NCBI GenBank assembly: GCA_947179485.1
Contig: OX359248.1
Coordinates: 46,076,847-46,140,846, forward strand
Reading direction: 5' to 3'
From: Allacma fusca
Lineage: Eukaryota; Arthropoda; Collembola; Symphypleona; Sminthuridae
Length of the DNA: 64,000 nucleotides
Position 1 is the stretch's first letter. Every line of letters starts with the position of its first letter. Below the pieces are notes generated by a model. It was not told the DNA's origin and did not search any database. It was given only the letters and a program-made list of their open reading frames with translations. This document shows, piece by piece, positions 9,760 to 24,365 of this stretch. Position numbers and translations under genes: made by a program.

Positions 9760-12350
9760 TTACACCTACTTATTCATTTATACGTACTTACATGAGAATA
9801 CCAATGACACAAATAATGAATGTAATATTCAATTGCTTAACTTGTCCATAAATATGAAAACATTCTCCAGGAATAATGACACTTTCCGTTTTCACGCCAT
9901 TGAGCAATCTTAGTTTGGGTTGGGAAGTTGGGATTTCCATCAGGCTACACTAAACAGTCCATTGTAGGACTTATACTTACTTAAAGGCTCGCTAGCGTAT
10001 GAGTGGTTATGGTGTTTCTCGGTGATTACTTGTTTGTATTTTTGTAATTTGAAATATACGGTGAAGGTTCGGAGTGGGAAGGACTGACTGGAGTTGTGTA
10101 TGAGTTTGATGCCGTAAAGGTCAGCGTATAAAGTGCACGTGTTCGACATTTATGTATGCCAAGAACAGGTATGTACGTAAGGGCTGGCTCCCCGAAATAG
10201 GTACCCCCCGACTCTCTCGGCATTAAAAGCATATAAAATATTTGACGATCTGTGGAGCTTCTAATACCATAGGGATTTTCCCACCCGCTTCATTGGCTTT
10301 ACTGTAAAGCATTAATTGAGCTGGTGAGATTAGTTTCACCAAGAAATATTAGCGTCCTTTCAAATAGTTCACTGGGAGGAAGGGAATGCATTGACGGGGC
10401 CGTGGGTGGATCGAATTACACGTCACTTTTCTCTTGACCGTGTCCAGGTATAGCCACACCTGATAACCTTATCAAGAGTATCATATCACGGTCACTTACT
10501 ACTATAGCCAAGAAATCTGCAGGGCGACTCTATCCCTCCTTCTCACGTTTCTTACGACCGTTTGTTTATCATTCTGCAATTGCTGCAAGGATTCGTGACT
10601 TTCTGTCATAAGCAAAACAAGTCAGAGCAAATGCCCAGGCAAGACTTGATCCTGTCAATTCTATATATTTACAATCTCCGTCCACTCCGCTCTCTTTCTT
10701 ACTTTCAGGATCATCAGCATTCCGCACTATTGGCCTCAATAAAAGAGCTGTCCCCGTTGCCCGGCCGTTCCACATCTCACTCTTAGACTTGACTTTCCCT
10801 TTTACATTTCATGAATACAATGTGAATGTGACTCTTACCTAAATCCGACTTTGACTGCAAATTGTCAATTCAGGAATCGTAACCATACGACAGACAACAA
10901 GCTTTCTTGAGTGAGACATATTTTTCAGATAGAAAGAGGATTTGATTGGGATCAAATGTAAAGGAAATGTCAGGTGTCTATTGTAATCATAAGGATTTGC
11001 TTACTCACTTCTTGCTAAGGTCATAACAGCAAATTTGCTATTGAGCCGTATAACACAGCAAGACCAAAGGAAACATTAATTCTAGATACTGTACCACATT
11101 ACCTTGTCTCTATTGACTATAAAATAAGGAAACATTTTAACGGCTCAGTGCGAATAGCTCACAACTATTTATTACTGGTGGCATCCAAAAGAGTAGTTTA
11201 GATGTTGGGAGTGCGGATACGAAATGATGAGTGATAATGTAAGTAAGTGACAAATTATGGGGAATTCTTGGCCGAATTCCGATTGACTACACATTCCAGC
11301 AATCATCGCTGACTAGCACTAAAGTGCAAAGTCAATAATCGCTAATTGATTTGATTTTGGGTTTATTTGATGATAATTATTAATAATTTGGTTACAATCG
11401 TATGAGCACTGTTAATGTATTGCTTTGATTGATTTTCCTTGTAATATTGGTATAAAGTAACTTTTGAACTTGGAGTAATTTGCTTGAATTGATGGTTTCG
11501 TATTCCTAATTAGTTCACGATTTGATTGATTTGAATAATTGATTAACGGGACATGATTAACTGCTCCAGTTAATTTATATTTTAATTTTAAATCTTTATT
11601 TGACTTTGATTTAGATTTTGGATATAGAATTCGTAGATTAGACTTAGGATACGATTTTAAGTTGATTTAATTTCGGATTTGATGCGAGAACCTGAAAACT
11701 TTACTTGAATATTTTTTACCAGAATAGATTAATTTTATAACCGGATTTTTTCCCCTTATGAAGGAATTTATGTATTTGTTTGAGATATTGATGATTTAAA
11801 GGTATTGCCTGATTGGATTGGAATGAGTTTTGGCTAAATTTACACGTTGAATTGATTTAAATTGATATTCCCATATAATTTTTGGTTGTGGATTTGAGTG
11901 TAAATTTGGGGCTATTTTCATCATTGGAGTAAATAGGCTTTATATGGATTCCGAATTTGATTAAAATCAGATTTGTATCTATGAATAATCTTCATGATAA
12001 TAATTTTGACTGAGAATGGGAATTTTATTTGGAAACTGAGACCCTTAATTTTAGAATTTTTATCGCTTTTATTACTGGAACCTGGAGTTTTGTAACGAGG
12101 ATCATAATGTATCCACTAAAAATCCATCAAATTCCCCCCCCCAACTCTACAGAAATAATCCCAAACCTGATCCTAACATTGTTCTTAAACCTGTCTCCTT
12201 CATGTATTTAAAAAAATCTCCCCCACCTCTGTTTCGGAAACGTCCTTTCCTCTAAGAACATCGTTCACCTCCTTGACAAAATAGATTGTTGTAGACAAAG
12301 TATGGCAAATTCGGCGGTTATAACCCACGTCCTTTTACGCAAGCTTTGAG
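9760..12350. other. Stretch without a recognised gene; contains a C-poor segment
   Basis: From about 11333 to 12030 the plus strand is rich in T, A and G and poor in C, with recurring TTTGATT/ATTGATT words but no clear period. No exon is supported. A poly-C run lies near 12134. Confidence 0.4.
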
Positions 12351-12353
12351 CTT

Positions 12354-12470
12354 ATTTTTCTAAATCCGTCCTGTCGTACCTTAACTTATACGATTTTTCT
12401 AAAAGCGTCCTGTGGGACCTACGCTCATAGGATTTTCCTAAAAATGCCCTATGGTACCCCAACTTATGAG
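12354..12470 (+). repeat. 39-bp tandem repeat, three diverged copies
   Basis: Units begin ATTTTTCTAAA, ATTTTTCTAAA and ATTTTCCTAAA and continue with CCTGT-GTACC/CCTATGGTACC and CTTATACG/CTCATAGG/CTTATGAG, each 39 bp long. A fourth, poor copy may follow. Confidence 0.6.
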
Positions 12471-15400
12471 ATTTTTATGCAAGTTCCTGACGAGCTGGAA
12501 GATTTCTACGAGATCCTATATGATACGTGATTTCTGGTACATTTTCTCGAAGTTCTTGCATCCTATAGGAATCCCATACAGTTTCGAGTGACTGGGTTTA
12601 TATGTCAGGGATTTATGCGTTAAGGATAGGGTCAACTTTGTGCGTTAGTTAAAGGGGAAGCGCACCCAATGGGGCATCGCCCCCTTGTGTTTAAATATGT
12701 AGGCTTGCCCGACACCATTTTGTGTATTCTCTCACAATTCAAGTGAGATAAACGAAAATCAAAATTGTGATGATTTGAGCATTCTGTTACACGACTGTTC
12801 GTGTTCGTAGAGCGGGTGGGCTCCACTGGTTGTTAATATTAAAAGGTGATAACAGTGCCATGTAGGTAATAATTAAGTATATAAGCTGTCCTCGTAGAAT
12901 TAATACAAGGCATATTTAAGCATTTTTGTCCACGTTCATTCCTCGGGTCCAATCTTACATAAAAGGTAAAACGTAGTGTTTACCGCTTGCCTCAACGTTG
13001 TTGTCGAATTGCACGTTTTAATTACACTAGCTTACTCAGGGGAACACAAGTATTTGCATAGAATATAAAAGCATCCCGTCATCCCTTCTAAATAAACTGG
13101 TCTCTATAGTCACATACTATTTGGTGTGCCATATTGCTCATTATCAAGTCATTCTCTCGCTAATTCTCTTCTTAGCGTATGTATTTAGGGCTGGGAAATG
13201 AAGCGTGATTAGTCTTTTGGCGGCCAGTTCCAACGGAGTCTGAGGGCAGATGTGTCGCGTAAAGTTTCGCCTCCCAAGCACGATGTTCGTATGTCAGATC
13301 TGTAGATTACTTTTGTAATTAACATTGAGCCATCTACCGTGCATGAAATTCCAGGGCTGTGGGAACACAACGGAATAGAATCACTGCCTCCAATTCAGAC
13401 ACCTAAAAGGTGGGGATGGAATTTTAATTTGACCGTTGCAACTGATACAGTAGGCACAAGGTATACAAAGTATCGTGTTCAACCTTTAAACTGCTTCATT
13501 AACAGATTCATACAAGAATTGATGGGTACCGGGAAAACCCTTTGCCTTTTTCCGCATTTGCGACAACGTACACTGTACAAAGGGGATGCTGCCCGCATTT
13601 ATGTAGGGCTCTCCCTCTTTATTTTCCGTCCTCTCTGAAAACCCCGACTTTTGTAGGCCCACTTTTTGTTAGAAAACATATCTTCATCTTTACATATTTT
13701 ATACCCTCTCGTGGGCATCCTGACGGAGTTTTTTAAATTATGTCAGCCATTGTTGCCATGTATACCTGAAATCCCCTGAAGATTAGTCCTTAGGGGTGAA
13801 TTAAATAGGGAATATCCCAACTAATTGTTAGAGCTCTCCTTGGAAGATGAAAAAGTCTATTTTCCAAGGAAATGCTGCCCAGATCCAATATCCATCCTGG
13901 ATAAAAAGTCATTTTGAAACTAACAATAAACCCCAATATCCATGAGTCTTCAGTCCTACGCAATTACCATGGGAGTCTGGTTACACGTGGAGAAGTGATC
14001 CGAGAAGAGGTGAACGTTACTTGGAAAGTCAGAATCAAGAAGAAGCGAGTGCTTCTGTAGGGGAAAAAATATACGTAAATGTATAGTTAAAGCAGGCATA
14101 CCAATATCATGGGGAAGTAGTTCGGAAAAGATTGGATTATCCTGCGGCGTAGGAAAATTTATCAGACCTTCCTCGATCCCTCACCATGTCAGTAAATATT
14201 TTTGCTTATGCTTTAAAATGATTAAGGAGAGGAAAGAGACAGAGTCTCTCGTTACTATTTTGTAACAATTTAGGTACTATTTTTGTTTGTTAGAATGTAT
14301 GACAATTTGTGTTCAACAGTTCCTTGCATGGTACTTCCTCAGGCGCAAGGATAATTATTCTGGAAGAATCTGCGAGTGGTAACTTTGTGATGGTAATTGG
14401 TGGAGTGTAGATTGGGAAGAGGAGAGAGAGAGAGAGAGTATGTGAGCACATACTGAATTTTGGAGTGAGGATAGCTTTAAGTGTAGAAATCTGAAGGGTG
14501 AAGATGGACGATACGTGAGGACCAAACGTAACGAAAAGAGATTTACGACTGACCGAAACAGCGTTATTTTAATTTACTCTTACTGTTGCATGCTTTGTTC
14601 CGTCTCGTTTTGTTACTGCATGAAAGATCCTTGACTTTGTTTTTTAGGGATGATGCAAGATGCAGGATAAAAAATGCTGCAGACCCGGATGAGCACTGCC
14701 ATTGCGACAAATACGAAGAAGAAAGCTGGGAAAGATAAATGGAAATGGGAAGCGGAAGACAACGTTTGGAAGGAAAGAGGGGATGGGAAGTCAGAGATGT
14801 ATGGAATGACTTGATCCTTGACTCATGTTGAAAGTGGAGCAGGACCGACAATTAAGAAGATTGAGTCGGCAGTTACTGGAATGAAAATCTGATGGATCTT
14901 ATAAGAGGCTTGGGCGTTGTGAGAAGAAGCGCGGATGGAGAGTGAATAAGTGAGAACAAGTGTCCTACATGACGACCAGCATGACAGACTTAGGGAAAGA
15001 CCAGGACATGTGATAAGTCCATTTGCTCACATTGCACGGATACAGATAGTGACGGTGTTTAAGTAGAATAGAGCAAGAAGATGCGATGCATGATTCGCAT
15101 CATCTCCTTCCGAAGACCAAACGGCATGCGCTTTTCAGCTTTTTCCCATATCCATGTTCACAGAGTAGAGTATCTCTACAGGCGGTGATGTACGTAGATA
15201 AAGGGATAAGGGAATGGGGAAAAAGTTGGTCAAAGAGAAGTGCATGAGAAGGAAGCCAACAAACTCCAACTCTGTATTGCTCTGTCTTCGTTAACTTCAT
15301 TTCATCGGGAAAGACGGCCACCTTTATGTTCCTCCGTACACACGCACACTTCTAGTCAACGTACACGCCCGATTCGGAGTTCTCCGGGAAGCCACGAGAC

Positions 15401-18400
15401 AGGCCATGAAATCCAAATACGGACGGCACAACTTTCCCCCCTCGTCTCTGGGAACGGGACGACTCTGAACAGTGCTAAGGAAAGTGCAGAGTCACACAGG
15501 ACTGGTTCCATCCGACAAAACAGAACAGACCAAGAGTCCAACAGACCTTTCACCGACATTCCCTCATTCGGTCACAATTCCATAGCATTTCCCAACCGAG
15601 TCCCTCTTCTTCTTCTTCGTCTCAGTCTTTCCTCTTAACCCAGTCTCGTCGGAGCCACCACCGGCTTTCTCTCAGTCCATATAATACCTTTTAGCGACCA
15701 CTCCATTCATACATACGAAATATACATACCTTGTGTACCTTCTCACAGTCATTCTAACTCGTGCCTGAACGGGACCCATGGTCCAAACTGGTGCATACCA
15801 TTTCTATTGTGCCAAGCACCAAAAAAACAACCTAATTTTTGTGAAATTTTGGTGAGACCGTAGATACAAATTTTACTTTATCTCAAAACCTTGTGTACAC
15901 TTCTTCCCGACGCACTCTCTTGAATGAAAACCACCGTGCATAATTTGATTCTTCCAACAGTTGTCCTCTTTCCAGACTCCCGGTTCTGAGGATGGTAAAG
16001 TGCCAGTGGGATTTTTTGTCTAACACCCGTGTCCTACACAATACCTGCTAGCTCAGACTAAAGAATAAAAGCCAGCTCTGAAGGACTCTAGAATCCTCGT
16101 CAAAACCAATTTTGACAAGTTTTCGAAGACGCAGCTTAACCTTTCCCTGCATTCTCAGGCCTAAGTGTTTTTTTCCTCAAAGGAAACCTCTTAACACATC
16201 TTGCTGTCAGAACAAAGTAGAAACCTGTGTCGAATGATAAGCCTTGCCAAGTTCACTTTTCCATCAGCTTTTTAAGGGGAAATTATCCAATTGTCCCTTT
16301 CGATGGTTATTATGAGGAGTTATGGAAATTGTCACGGGTGTCTGTGTGATCGCCGAACTTCATTGTGATATTTGAAGGTGATTTTTTTTAGGATGATCTT
16401 GATTGGTTTAGTTTGATTATAAGAAAGTGTCTTCTTCGTTTATATATCTATCTACCTGTCTACGTCAAGAGGCCCATGCTGCTCAAAATTGAACGCTAAA
16501 AGTTAGCTAAATGAGGAGTGCTACATATATTGGAATTGCATGACAAGCTCATAAATGGAATGGAGGTGTTACTCCTTCTTGTAGAGACATCCAGTCGACT
16601 GGTTTTGAAAGTTTGAGGTTGAGGAGACTTGGCAGAACGATACTGTTGATGTTCATATATGAGCAGGGCTTGGGAGGGAATTGTGATTGAGGGAAAAAAC
16701 TTCCAAGAGTCTCCAACTCCCTGGAATAATGACAGAGGAAAGTTTCTTGTAAAAGAAAATGGTCTTTGGACTGTGGTGAAAGGTCAGCTGGGTAAAATAG
16801 GCTGAGCCTTCCTTTCCCTTGGAAGAGAACCATGATATCTAAATAACTGGAACACATAGAAAAAAAAAGGCGTCTTCATTTAGCACTGTATGAGAGAGAC
16901 ACGCTCCATTTAAGCGAAGCAATAAAGGAAGAATTGGTTGACGAAGGAAACCAGCCTTCAAGGCTGGAATCCCATACAAAGCAACCTCATCCGGTCGACC
17001 GTTTCTTTGTCTTTCCTTCCATGTTCCATTCCGTCATCAACTGGGTGCATTCAGGTCGGCAATAAAACGGTCACCATCGACCACTCCAATAGATATATTT
17101 TTCCCCGCCATGCTCAACTTATTTCCAGTAATTACTATAGGTCCTGACTACATCCAGTGATCAAGGATAAGCTAGTGTTTCCTACTACTGGCTCCTCACT
17201 GGAAAATTCTAGTGGGAGAAATAAGAGAGCGCCGTGAGGGCTTCTACTATCCTGAGTCTATGGGAGCAGCAATTTAAAAGGTGCCATTGTTTATGAAATC
17301 AGAATTGTGTGAGCGAGTTAAGCCTTGTGACAGCCGGTCCCCGTTGGGCACAGTCCAAGTTGTGCAAATTCCAGGAGTAGTGTGCTTTCTTCCTTCCAGT
17401 TCCATAAATCTCATCAGATCTAAGTAAGAAGTTGTGAGATCATTTCAATTTCTACCTGTTTTTCAGCCTCCTTCCCAACTTTCTTCCTTGATTCCTCCAA
17501 CTTACAATTTCTGCTTTGTATGATGTTGGAAAAACTTCCCAAACTTGGGAACTCACGGAGCAGGGAAGACAATTATGTTTGGAGTGATTCAAACAAAACT
17601 TAGCATTTGCACCATAAAATAATTGTTCAACAAAACGTCATAATTGGAGACTTTTATTAGGAAATGGTTCCGGCCAAGATTTGTGATCATTATTATGCAG
17701 CCTGTAGTAACGCTGGTTGACAACTTACTATATGGGGGCGTACTAACTTTAGAAATATTATTAACTTTGATTTGACCATGTTAGACGGGAAAAATTGGGG
17801 AAAGCTGAGTACATATTTGGAGGGCTCGAAACTTTTTTTTTGTTTTTGGGAAAGTCGATTGGCAATAGTTTTCAGAATATATTCAGTGCGGTGGTTTGCT
17901 CGGAAATGAAAGTGGATAGTTTTCAAATTAAATTTATATGGAAATTTGAGTGTTTTTACAGCTATCTCTAGGTAGTGGTAGAATCTCTGATTTTGAAAAG
18001 TTGAGAGGGCTCGAGTTAGTTGGGAGAAATGGGAGTGAGTGTAAGGAAGGCGGTGGACGGCTGACTATCGACCATGAGTGGCTTGCTTTCTCTTGATTTG
18101 AGTTTGGTTTGCCGACCCATATGTGTGTATCGAGGTCACGGATTTTGTCAATGCCGTTAATTATTATTGACGCAAAAGTTTTTCTTGTTGCTTGCTTTCC
18201 AAGCTGCTTTATCTCTGTCAAAGTCCTCGCGACGCCTTTGTCTCGCTTGTCTCCCTCAAATATGTACCTACCTACGACAAATGTCTCAGGACAAATCATT
18301 CACTCGCCCGTCGATGAATTATACATTTTCATGTCGTGTCGCACATTCGTACTCAGAATAAGGACACGCATAAATTTCTGTTTGCAATATAAGCACAGGA

Positions 18401-18497
18401 AGCATAATAAAAATAGCCCGGACAGCCTTTCCAAACCATTCATCTTCCTTCAATTCAGGCCAAATTTTATTTGACACTCAAATCCAATTCCACCTCT

Positions 18498-18527
18498 TTC
18501 TCTCTCTCTCTCTCTCTCTCCTCTCTC
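18498..18527 (+). repeat. CT microsatellite
   Basis: A run of about ten TC units followed by an interrupted CTCTCTC. Confidence 0.9.
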
Positions 18528-21500
18528 ATCTTAGTCTGACTCCGTAGAAGTTTTCTTGTAAATAGATTAAAGCTCAGCCCATTATTTTCTCTGCCAAATG
18601 CTAAATATAACATGTGACTGTTCCTTGCCCCAACTCTTGAATCTCGTCAGGAGCATTCCGCGGGCATATTCCGCGTGCCTTCCTCTAACCAAGTTGACAG
18701 CCAAGGGATTAGCAACTTCACTTGTCTTCAAGTCACACTCAGGCTGTGTCACCATCAATTGCCCGTAACCTGACGATGCTATACCAATGCCACTAAACCG
18801 TTGTCCGTCTACATCAGGGAGAAGCTTCAACCTCTCCCTGTCGAATCCCATTCATTTTACATGTGAACAGCAAAAGTAAAGGATGGGAAAGAGCAGCTTT
18901 TTCATCAAGAGGCAGTCAGCGGTGTTAGAGTGCTAATACAATACAACATCTTCCTAAGTATGGTCAGGTCTACTGCCACGCTTTCTGGTATAGGCACTAT
19001 GTTTTCCCACAAAAATAGCACTGGGAGGAAGGTGATGGGAACGAGGACTAATTTACACTCTACGATTGGAATAATAATAACAAACAGAAACGAATAAGTG
19101 CGCTCTATACGTAATGTATAATCTCTTCAGAAGTGATGTCCTCTAGCAGACTCACTTTGTTTAACATGGAACGTGCACCTTGTAGTATAGGAAGCCCGTT
19201 TAGGAATTTGAATGCTCTGGCCTGAACATGGGACGAGAATCATATGGTTTAGTATGTATAATTAATTATCTATGCTAACAGTATGAGGAGAATCTGACGG
19301 CTAAGCCCTCCCTTCTTCTGCCTGGTGAGGTATGTATTTTCTAATCGATAGTTTCTTCGCCGTGGCTTCACAAGCAAGGCTCTCAAATCCATCCGCAGGT
19401 CATAAAAGAATGTGAAAGAAATCCATTCTTTGAAAGTAGGTATGGGGCGCTCATAATTTTGGGACAAATATGGGTAGATACACATGTTGCGTAGTATGGG
19501 AAAATTACAGTCAGGCCCCTCTCTATTGTCCCGATCACGACTAAAACTTGCGGATGGGTAAAAAACAAACTTCAGCATAAGTAGATACATGTAAACGTTA
19601 TACGTTTTAAGGTCAATGCGGAGTTCAAGTTAGAAGCTTCTGGGAAATTCTCCAGTGGACTTGATGCGCTCACGCCCCCTTTACAGATGGTCAAACTTAT
19701 ACCCATATGTATATAACACCTGAGTCACTCCCTCAAATCACTTCGTTGGGATGCGGAAAATTTTTTAAACAAAATTCCTATTGAGTTCAAGTGACAGGAG
19801 GCATTAAGAAAGAGATTTGAAATTTTGTGGAGGGTTAAAAAGCATTAGTCATTGTCAGCTAAAATAGAAAATGCAAAATACAATCATCGACTTCAAGGTA
19901 CTTGTGTTCCTCGGATGACCTTAAATGCAAACTTCCAAATGGAATTTAACTGAGTATTTTACAAATACGTGTTTTGGACAGCTCTACAAATCACATAAAT
20001 TTTCGTCTCTGGAAATTTTTTTGCTGGGTCGTGGCTTTGATTGATGGACTTTCGAAACTTGAATACTCTAATTAGTAGTTTTTGTACTTACTTAGTCCTT
20101 TGCTGTAAAATCTTTTATTGTAGAGTGGTGCATGCTTGTATCACAAATTAGCTTATAAATAAATGAATGTGTCTCAAAATTTGACTTATTATTGAGGAAG
20201 CGAGGATTAAGTCTGGGTTGGAAACTATAATAATTGATTATAAGTTCCAAAAATGGATTTAACAAGACGCTTAGAGTTATCAGGGTTTGGAGCTCTTACA
20301 GTAGAGACGTATCTGTATCTACTGTTTAATAAAATTCTTGAACCCATAAAATTGTCTTGATAAAATTTGGGCTCAAATTGTAGTCTGGTCACGGAACTGC
20401 CCTTAACAGAATAATAATTACCTCATCATATTATATTCAATGGAAGTTAAGCTATACTATAAATGTAACTCAAGCTGGAAGGCAGGTGTCTATTTCCTAA
20501 AACAAAGAGTCGGAGTGATGTCGTCTTTATGTATCCAACATGCTTAAGCATAGTAGATTTCTTACGTATTCTTTTAAAGTAAAGTAATATCTATAGTTTT
20601 TATTTTTGCTTCCTTAAAAACAGTTTCGTTATCTCAACACTTCCACATCTATGTCCACAAAATTAACCAGAAGTTACTAACTTGGATCCAGCCAATACTG
20701 TATGTGCAGTTAATTGAGCTAAGCTACCACTTAATGTTATCGTGTTTGCACTGAAGTAGGTACTAAATGTATAGAACGTCATACATGATTAGGCTAGAGA
20801 GGGGACAAATTTCATAATAGTCTATATATCCTATAAACTCAGGATACTTGTGCAATTTATGCAGCCTTGGTATCAGATGCATTGCAACTATCATTAGTAT
20901 AATATACCTCCATGGAAAATTACTGACTAACCTTACCTTCACATGGAAATCAATAAGAAAAATTATTATGATCCTACAACCATGTACTATAAATCCCGAA
21001 GTTGGCCTCTGCCACAGATTTCCTCCCAATCTAAATAAATTAAAGGTATTAAAGGACCCTACATCCATAATTCTAATGAAAAAAGAAACAGACTTTGTAC
21101 AAAGTCCAAATCATCCCATTGCCATGAGATCAGGGTATTAACACATTTAATGTTTTGTCTTCTGATTTACAATTCATGCCAAGCCCAGATTTCCCACCCG
21201 CTTTGTCGGGTGACCGGGTTGTGAATAAAGAATTGAAAAAAGGTAGCTGTATGATGTCAACACTGTCAAAATCCCACTTGTCTTCCTCCCTAAACTGACA
21301 AAGAGACTGACGAAAAAGCTGACAAGGTTGAAGCTCGTTATTTCAAACAGAAAGCAGGCCTTGCTCTGTCACTACTGTACTACTACACACTTATGCTCCT
21401 GTAACAGGGATTTGGTGCATTGGCAACAATAATAATTCTGTTGATACAAGGGTGGCAGCTAATGACGGATTGTTTGACATCTAAGTTGAAGATGAGGTTG

Positions 21501-24310
21501 TCAGGGATGGAGAGGGAATAAGAAGGGAACATCTTGTTTGGATTTGATTAACCATGAGGATGGTAAAAGTGAGGGCTCTCTCTCTCTCTCTCTCATCCGA
21601 CAACATCAAATACAGTAAGACTCTTTTACCTCTTCCCTCGCACCTTGCCCTTTGTTTTGGTACGAGTGGCACGATCCTGGTGTAAACGGGTCTCCGAGTC
21701 TCGCCTTCCTCTCCGTTTACTCAACCCAATGTTTTGCCAATTGCTATTTATAAGAGAAGTTTTTGTCAAGATGAGAGTTCCGTGCCCTGTGTTCCAGAGT
21801 GTTACGCAGTGCTGGGTCTGGCTCTGCCCTTACTCCACTACTACTATAGCCCAGCTATTTCTTGTTCCACAGAGTGCGGATGGGACGGGATCAGAAACTA
21901 ATGGGTACAAATAGAGCCGCAATCCTATTCCTGCCGTGTTTTCCCTTCCCTTTTACTCTCGTTGGCGACAGTCATAAAATCTCGAAAATTTATATCCAAC
22001 GTCCCAAAGACTCCTAGCAGAGACAAAACAACAGGAAGGTACAGTATAGTACGACTACAATCTTATGGGTAGATACGTTCAATGTGCAAGAATGTCCCCA
22101 GTAAACAAGATAAAACAATATGAAGTAGGAAGGAAGAAGAGCTTCGAACCAACAGTCATAAATAAAAAGAGGGACTATGTATGACAGGATTCGAAGAAAG
22201 CTTGGAGGAGAGAAAAGATGCTTAGATATGTGAGGGATTGTTCGGAGTGGGTCCGAGACAGCTGTAGCTGATTGTGAGTGCATTGGGCTGAAAAATTGAG
22301 GGCCAAATGTGCGTCAATGTGAGGATGTAGCCAAGTGGGGCACAATCGGTAATAATAATGGAGTCCGCAACACCCGTCCCATCAAATGACACCATCTGCC
22401 ATCTTGCTACCACAACTCTTGAAATAGACCCTACACACACACTCCCATGCACCTCATCCCATCATTCTCATCGTCTTGAAATGATGTGCAACAGATTGAT
22501 GTGAGCCCGCTCTCCCCAGTCCTTTCACCACTTAGCCCTTCAATTTCAGCCTATATCACCTCCCATTTTTATTAATAGTCTTATTATTATTATTTGGCAA
22601 ATCAATACCGGGGAAGAAAAAAAATTGGGCGCTCCATTTCCTCTGAAACTTCTCCTCAAAGTGGGACAGTCAGCCATAAAATTCTAACATTCATCCTCCG
22701 TCTTCCTCCCCCCCCCCATCCTCACCGCTCTTCTTTCAATAGCCCATCATTTTGAGTGCTAAACAGTCTCAAGCCCTGACTGGACCCGTTCTTCCAACTT
22801 TTACCGCCTGTACGCACCATTGTATATTTATACGGACTCTGTGAGTACTCCTACTCTGAGAGTCAGTGAAAGGAAACCCATAATTCCGACACTTGAACTT
22901 TACCCTTACAAAATGTAATCATAAAATATGATTGGACAGGATTCAAATAATAATCCTTTGGGGGTGCTTCTGTAGACAAAAATGGTTTCCTTTCAGAGTG
23001 ACAGCTGGATGATTTAAAGTTGCTCCATATTGTGAGAGTCTCCCCTAAGTAAATACATTATTTAGAACGGGGTCAGGCAGGAACGATAATACTGACGAGT
23101 TGTTACACTTCAATACAAAGGAGAGGAACTTTTGGATTGAATGACAGGTTATTTTTATCAATTAGAATGAATAGATGCATGACTTGTTTACTTGTTTACC
23201 ACAGCCATGTGAATGGGTCGGAGAGGCTCTGCGGTGTCCTTGTACAACGAGGGTTGACAAACTAATTGTCATTGCAGAATAAACTGTTACAAGTAAATAT
23301 TAATAACTGAAGAGGAATTGTAAGAAATAAATAATTAAATAATTACATGAACTAAATCATATAATTGTAGGGAAATTAAAAAATAGCCTCTAAGAAGGAG
23401 GAGGACTCTGTGGTGACGTAATACCTATAATAAATTGTTAATTTTAAGTTTTTTTCTGGAATCCTCACTGTCTGACCCTTCCTTTTTTGTTGTTGGCATT
23501 TTTTTTTACAGATGAAGGTCAGATTTTTACTTCAGTAACAATGACAGTCTATAGTCCTCTAGTTGTTGTTCCTTGGTGGATTGATGTAGGATTTCCCTAT
23601 CTACTGCATTTGAAATGGTAAAAATTTGAAAGAGTCTGAGGGATGAACAGGTGCGAATAATTAACTGAGAGTATTAGACAGGAAGTGGAAGACTGTTGAT
23701 ACATGTTGAGCTGACTGTTGATGACGAAGCTAGTTTTTGTTTGGAAGGATTGTGCAATGAGCCTGAGCCTGATACAAGGAGAGCAACAGATAGTCTCCCT
23801 ATACCTTTCATCACCCCAGCTTTTAAAATAGAATAGAGAGAGTATCTCCGTAACCCTCCTTCCTTCCATTTCCCCTTGCACCATCCGAAAGGGGGGGGGG
23901 GAGAAACTCTCTGAAACAACCACAACTTGAAATCTGTTGTGGGAAAAAGAAGCTCAGAGGAACAATGTTGGGCTCAACGGATCCTTTTGTGCAGTCTACG
24001 TCAATATTTCCGTTCCATATTCAGAGTCTTGGATTACACTCGAGTTGAGTTGGGAGGCTCTCGACAAATGTGACAGGACGTGGACGGAAATGTGGCCCCA
24101 TCCCGAGAAATGCCACGGTATTGAAGTTCTCTTTGTGTGGCTTCCACAGTCAGTCTTCCACTCCATCTTCAGACCAGAACCACGCCAAAATTTGTAACGC
24201 TCAAACATTTCCCCTCACGATGAGACCATTTACCGCTCCAATGATACTCCTCATTGCCAACACATGGGACTCGGATGAAAATCCCCGGAGATTTCTTTCC
24301 CACCCGTCTC

Positions 24311-24313
<3 letters not shown>

Positions 24314-24363
<50 letters not shown>
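24314..24363 (+). repeat. (CT)n microsatellite, about 24 units
   Basis: An uninterrupted TC run of nearly 50 bp, the longest dinucleotide array in the window. It creates spurious Ser-Leu and Arg-Glu open frames on both strands. Confidence 0.97.

Positions 24364-24365
<2 letters not shown>

Noticed and set aside
15240-15638. 132-codon open frame in a GC-richer segment
   Set aside because: Low-complexity Ser, Arg and Thr content, no domain and no convincing splice sites.
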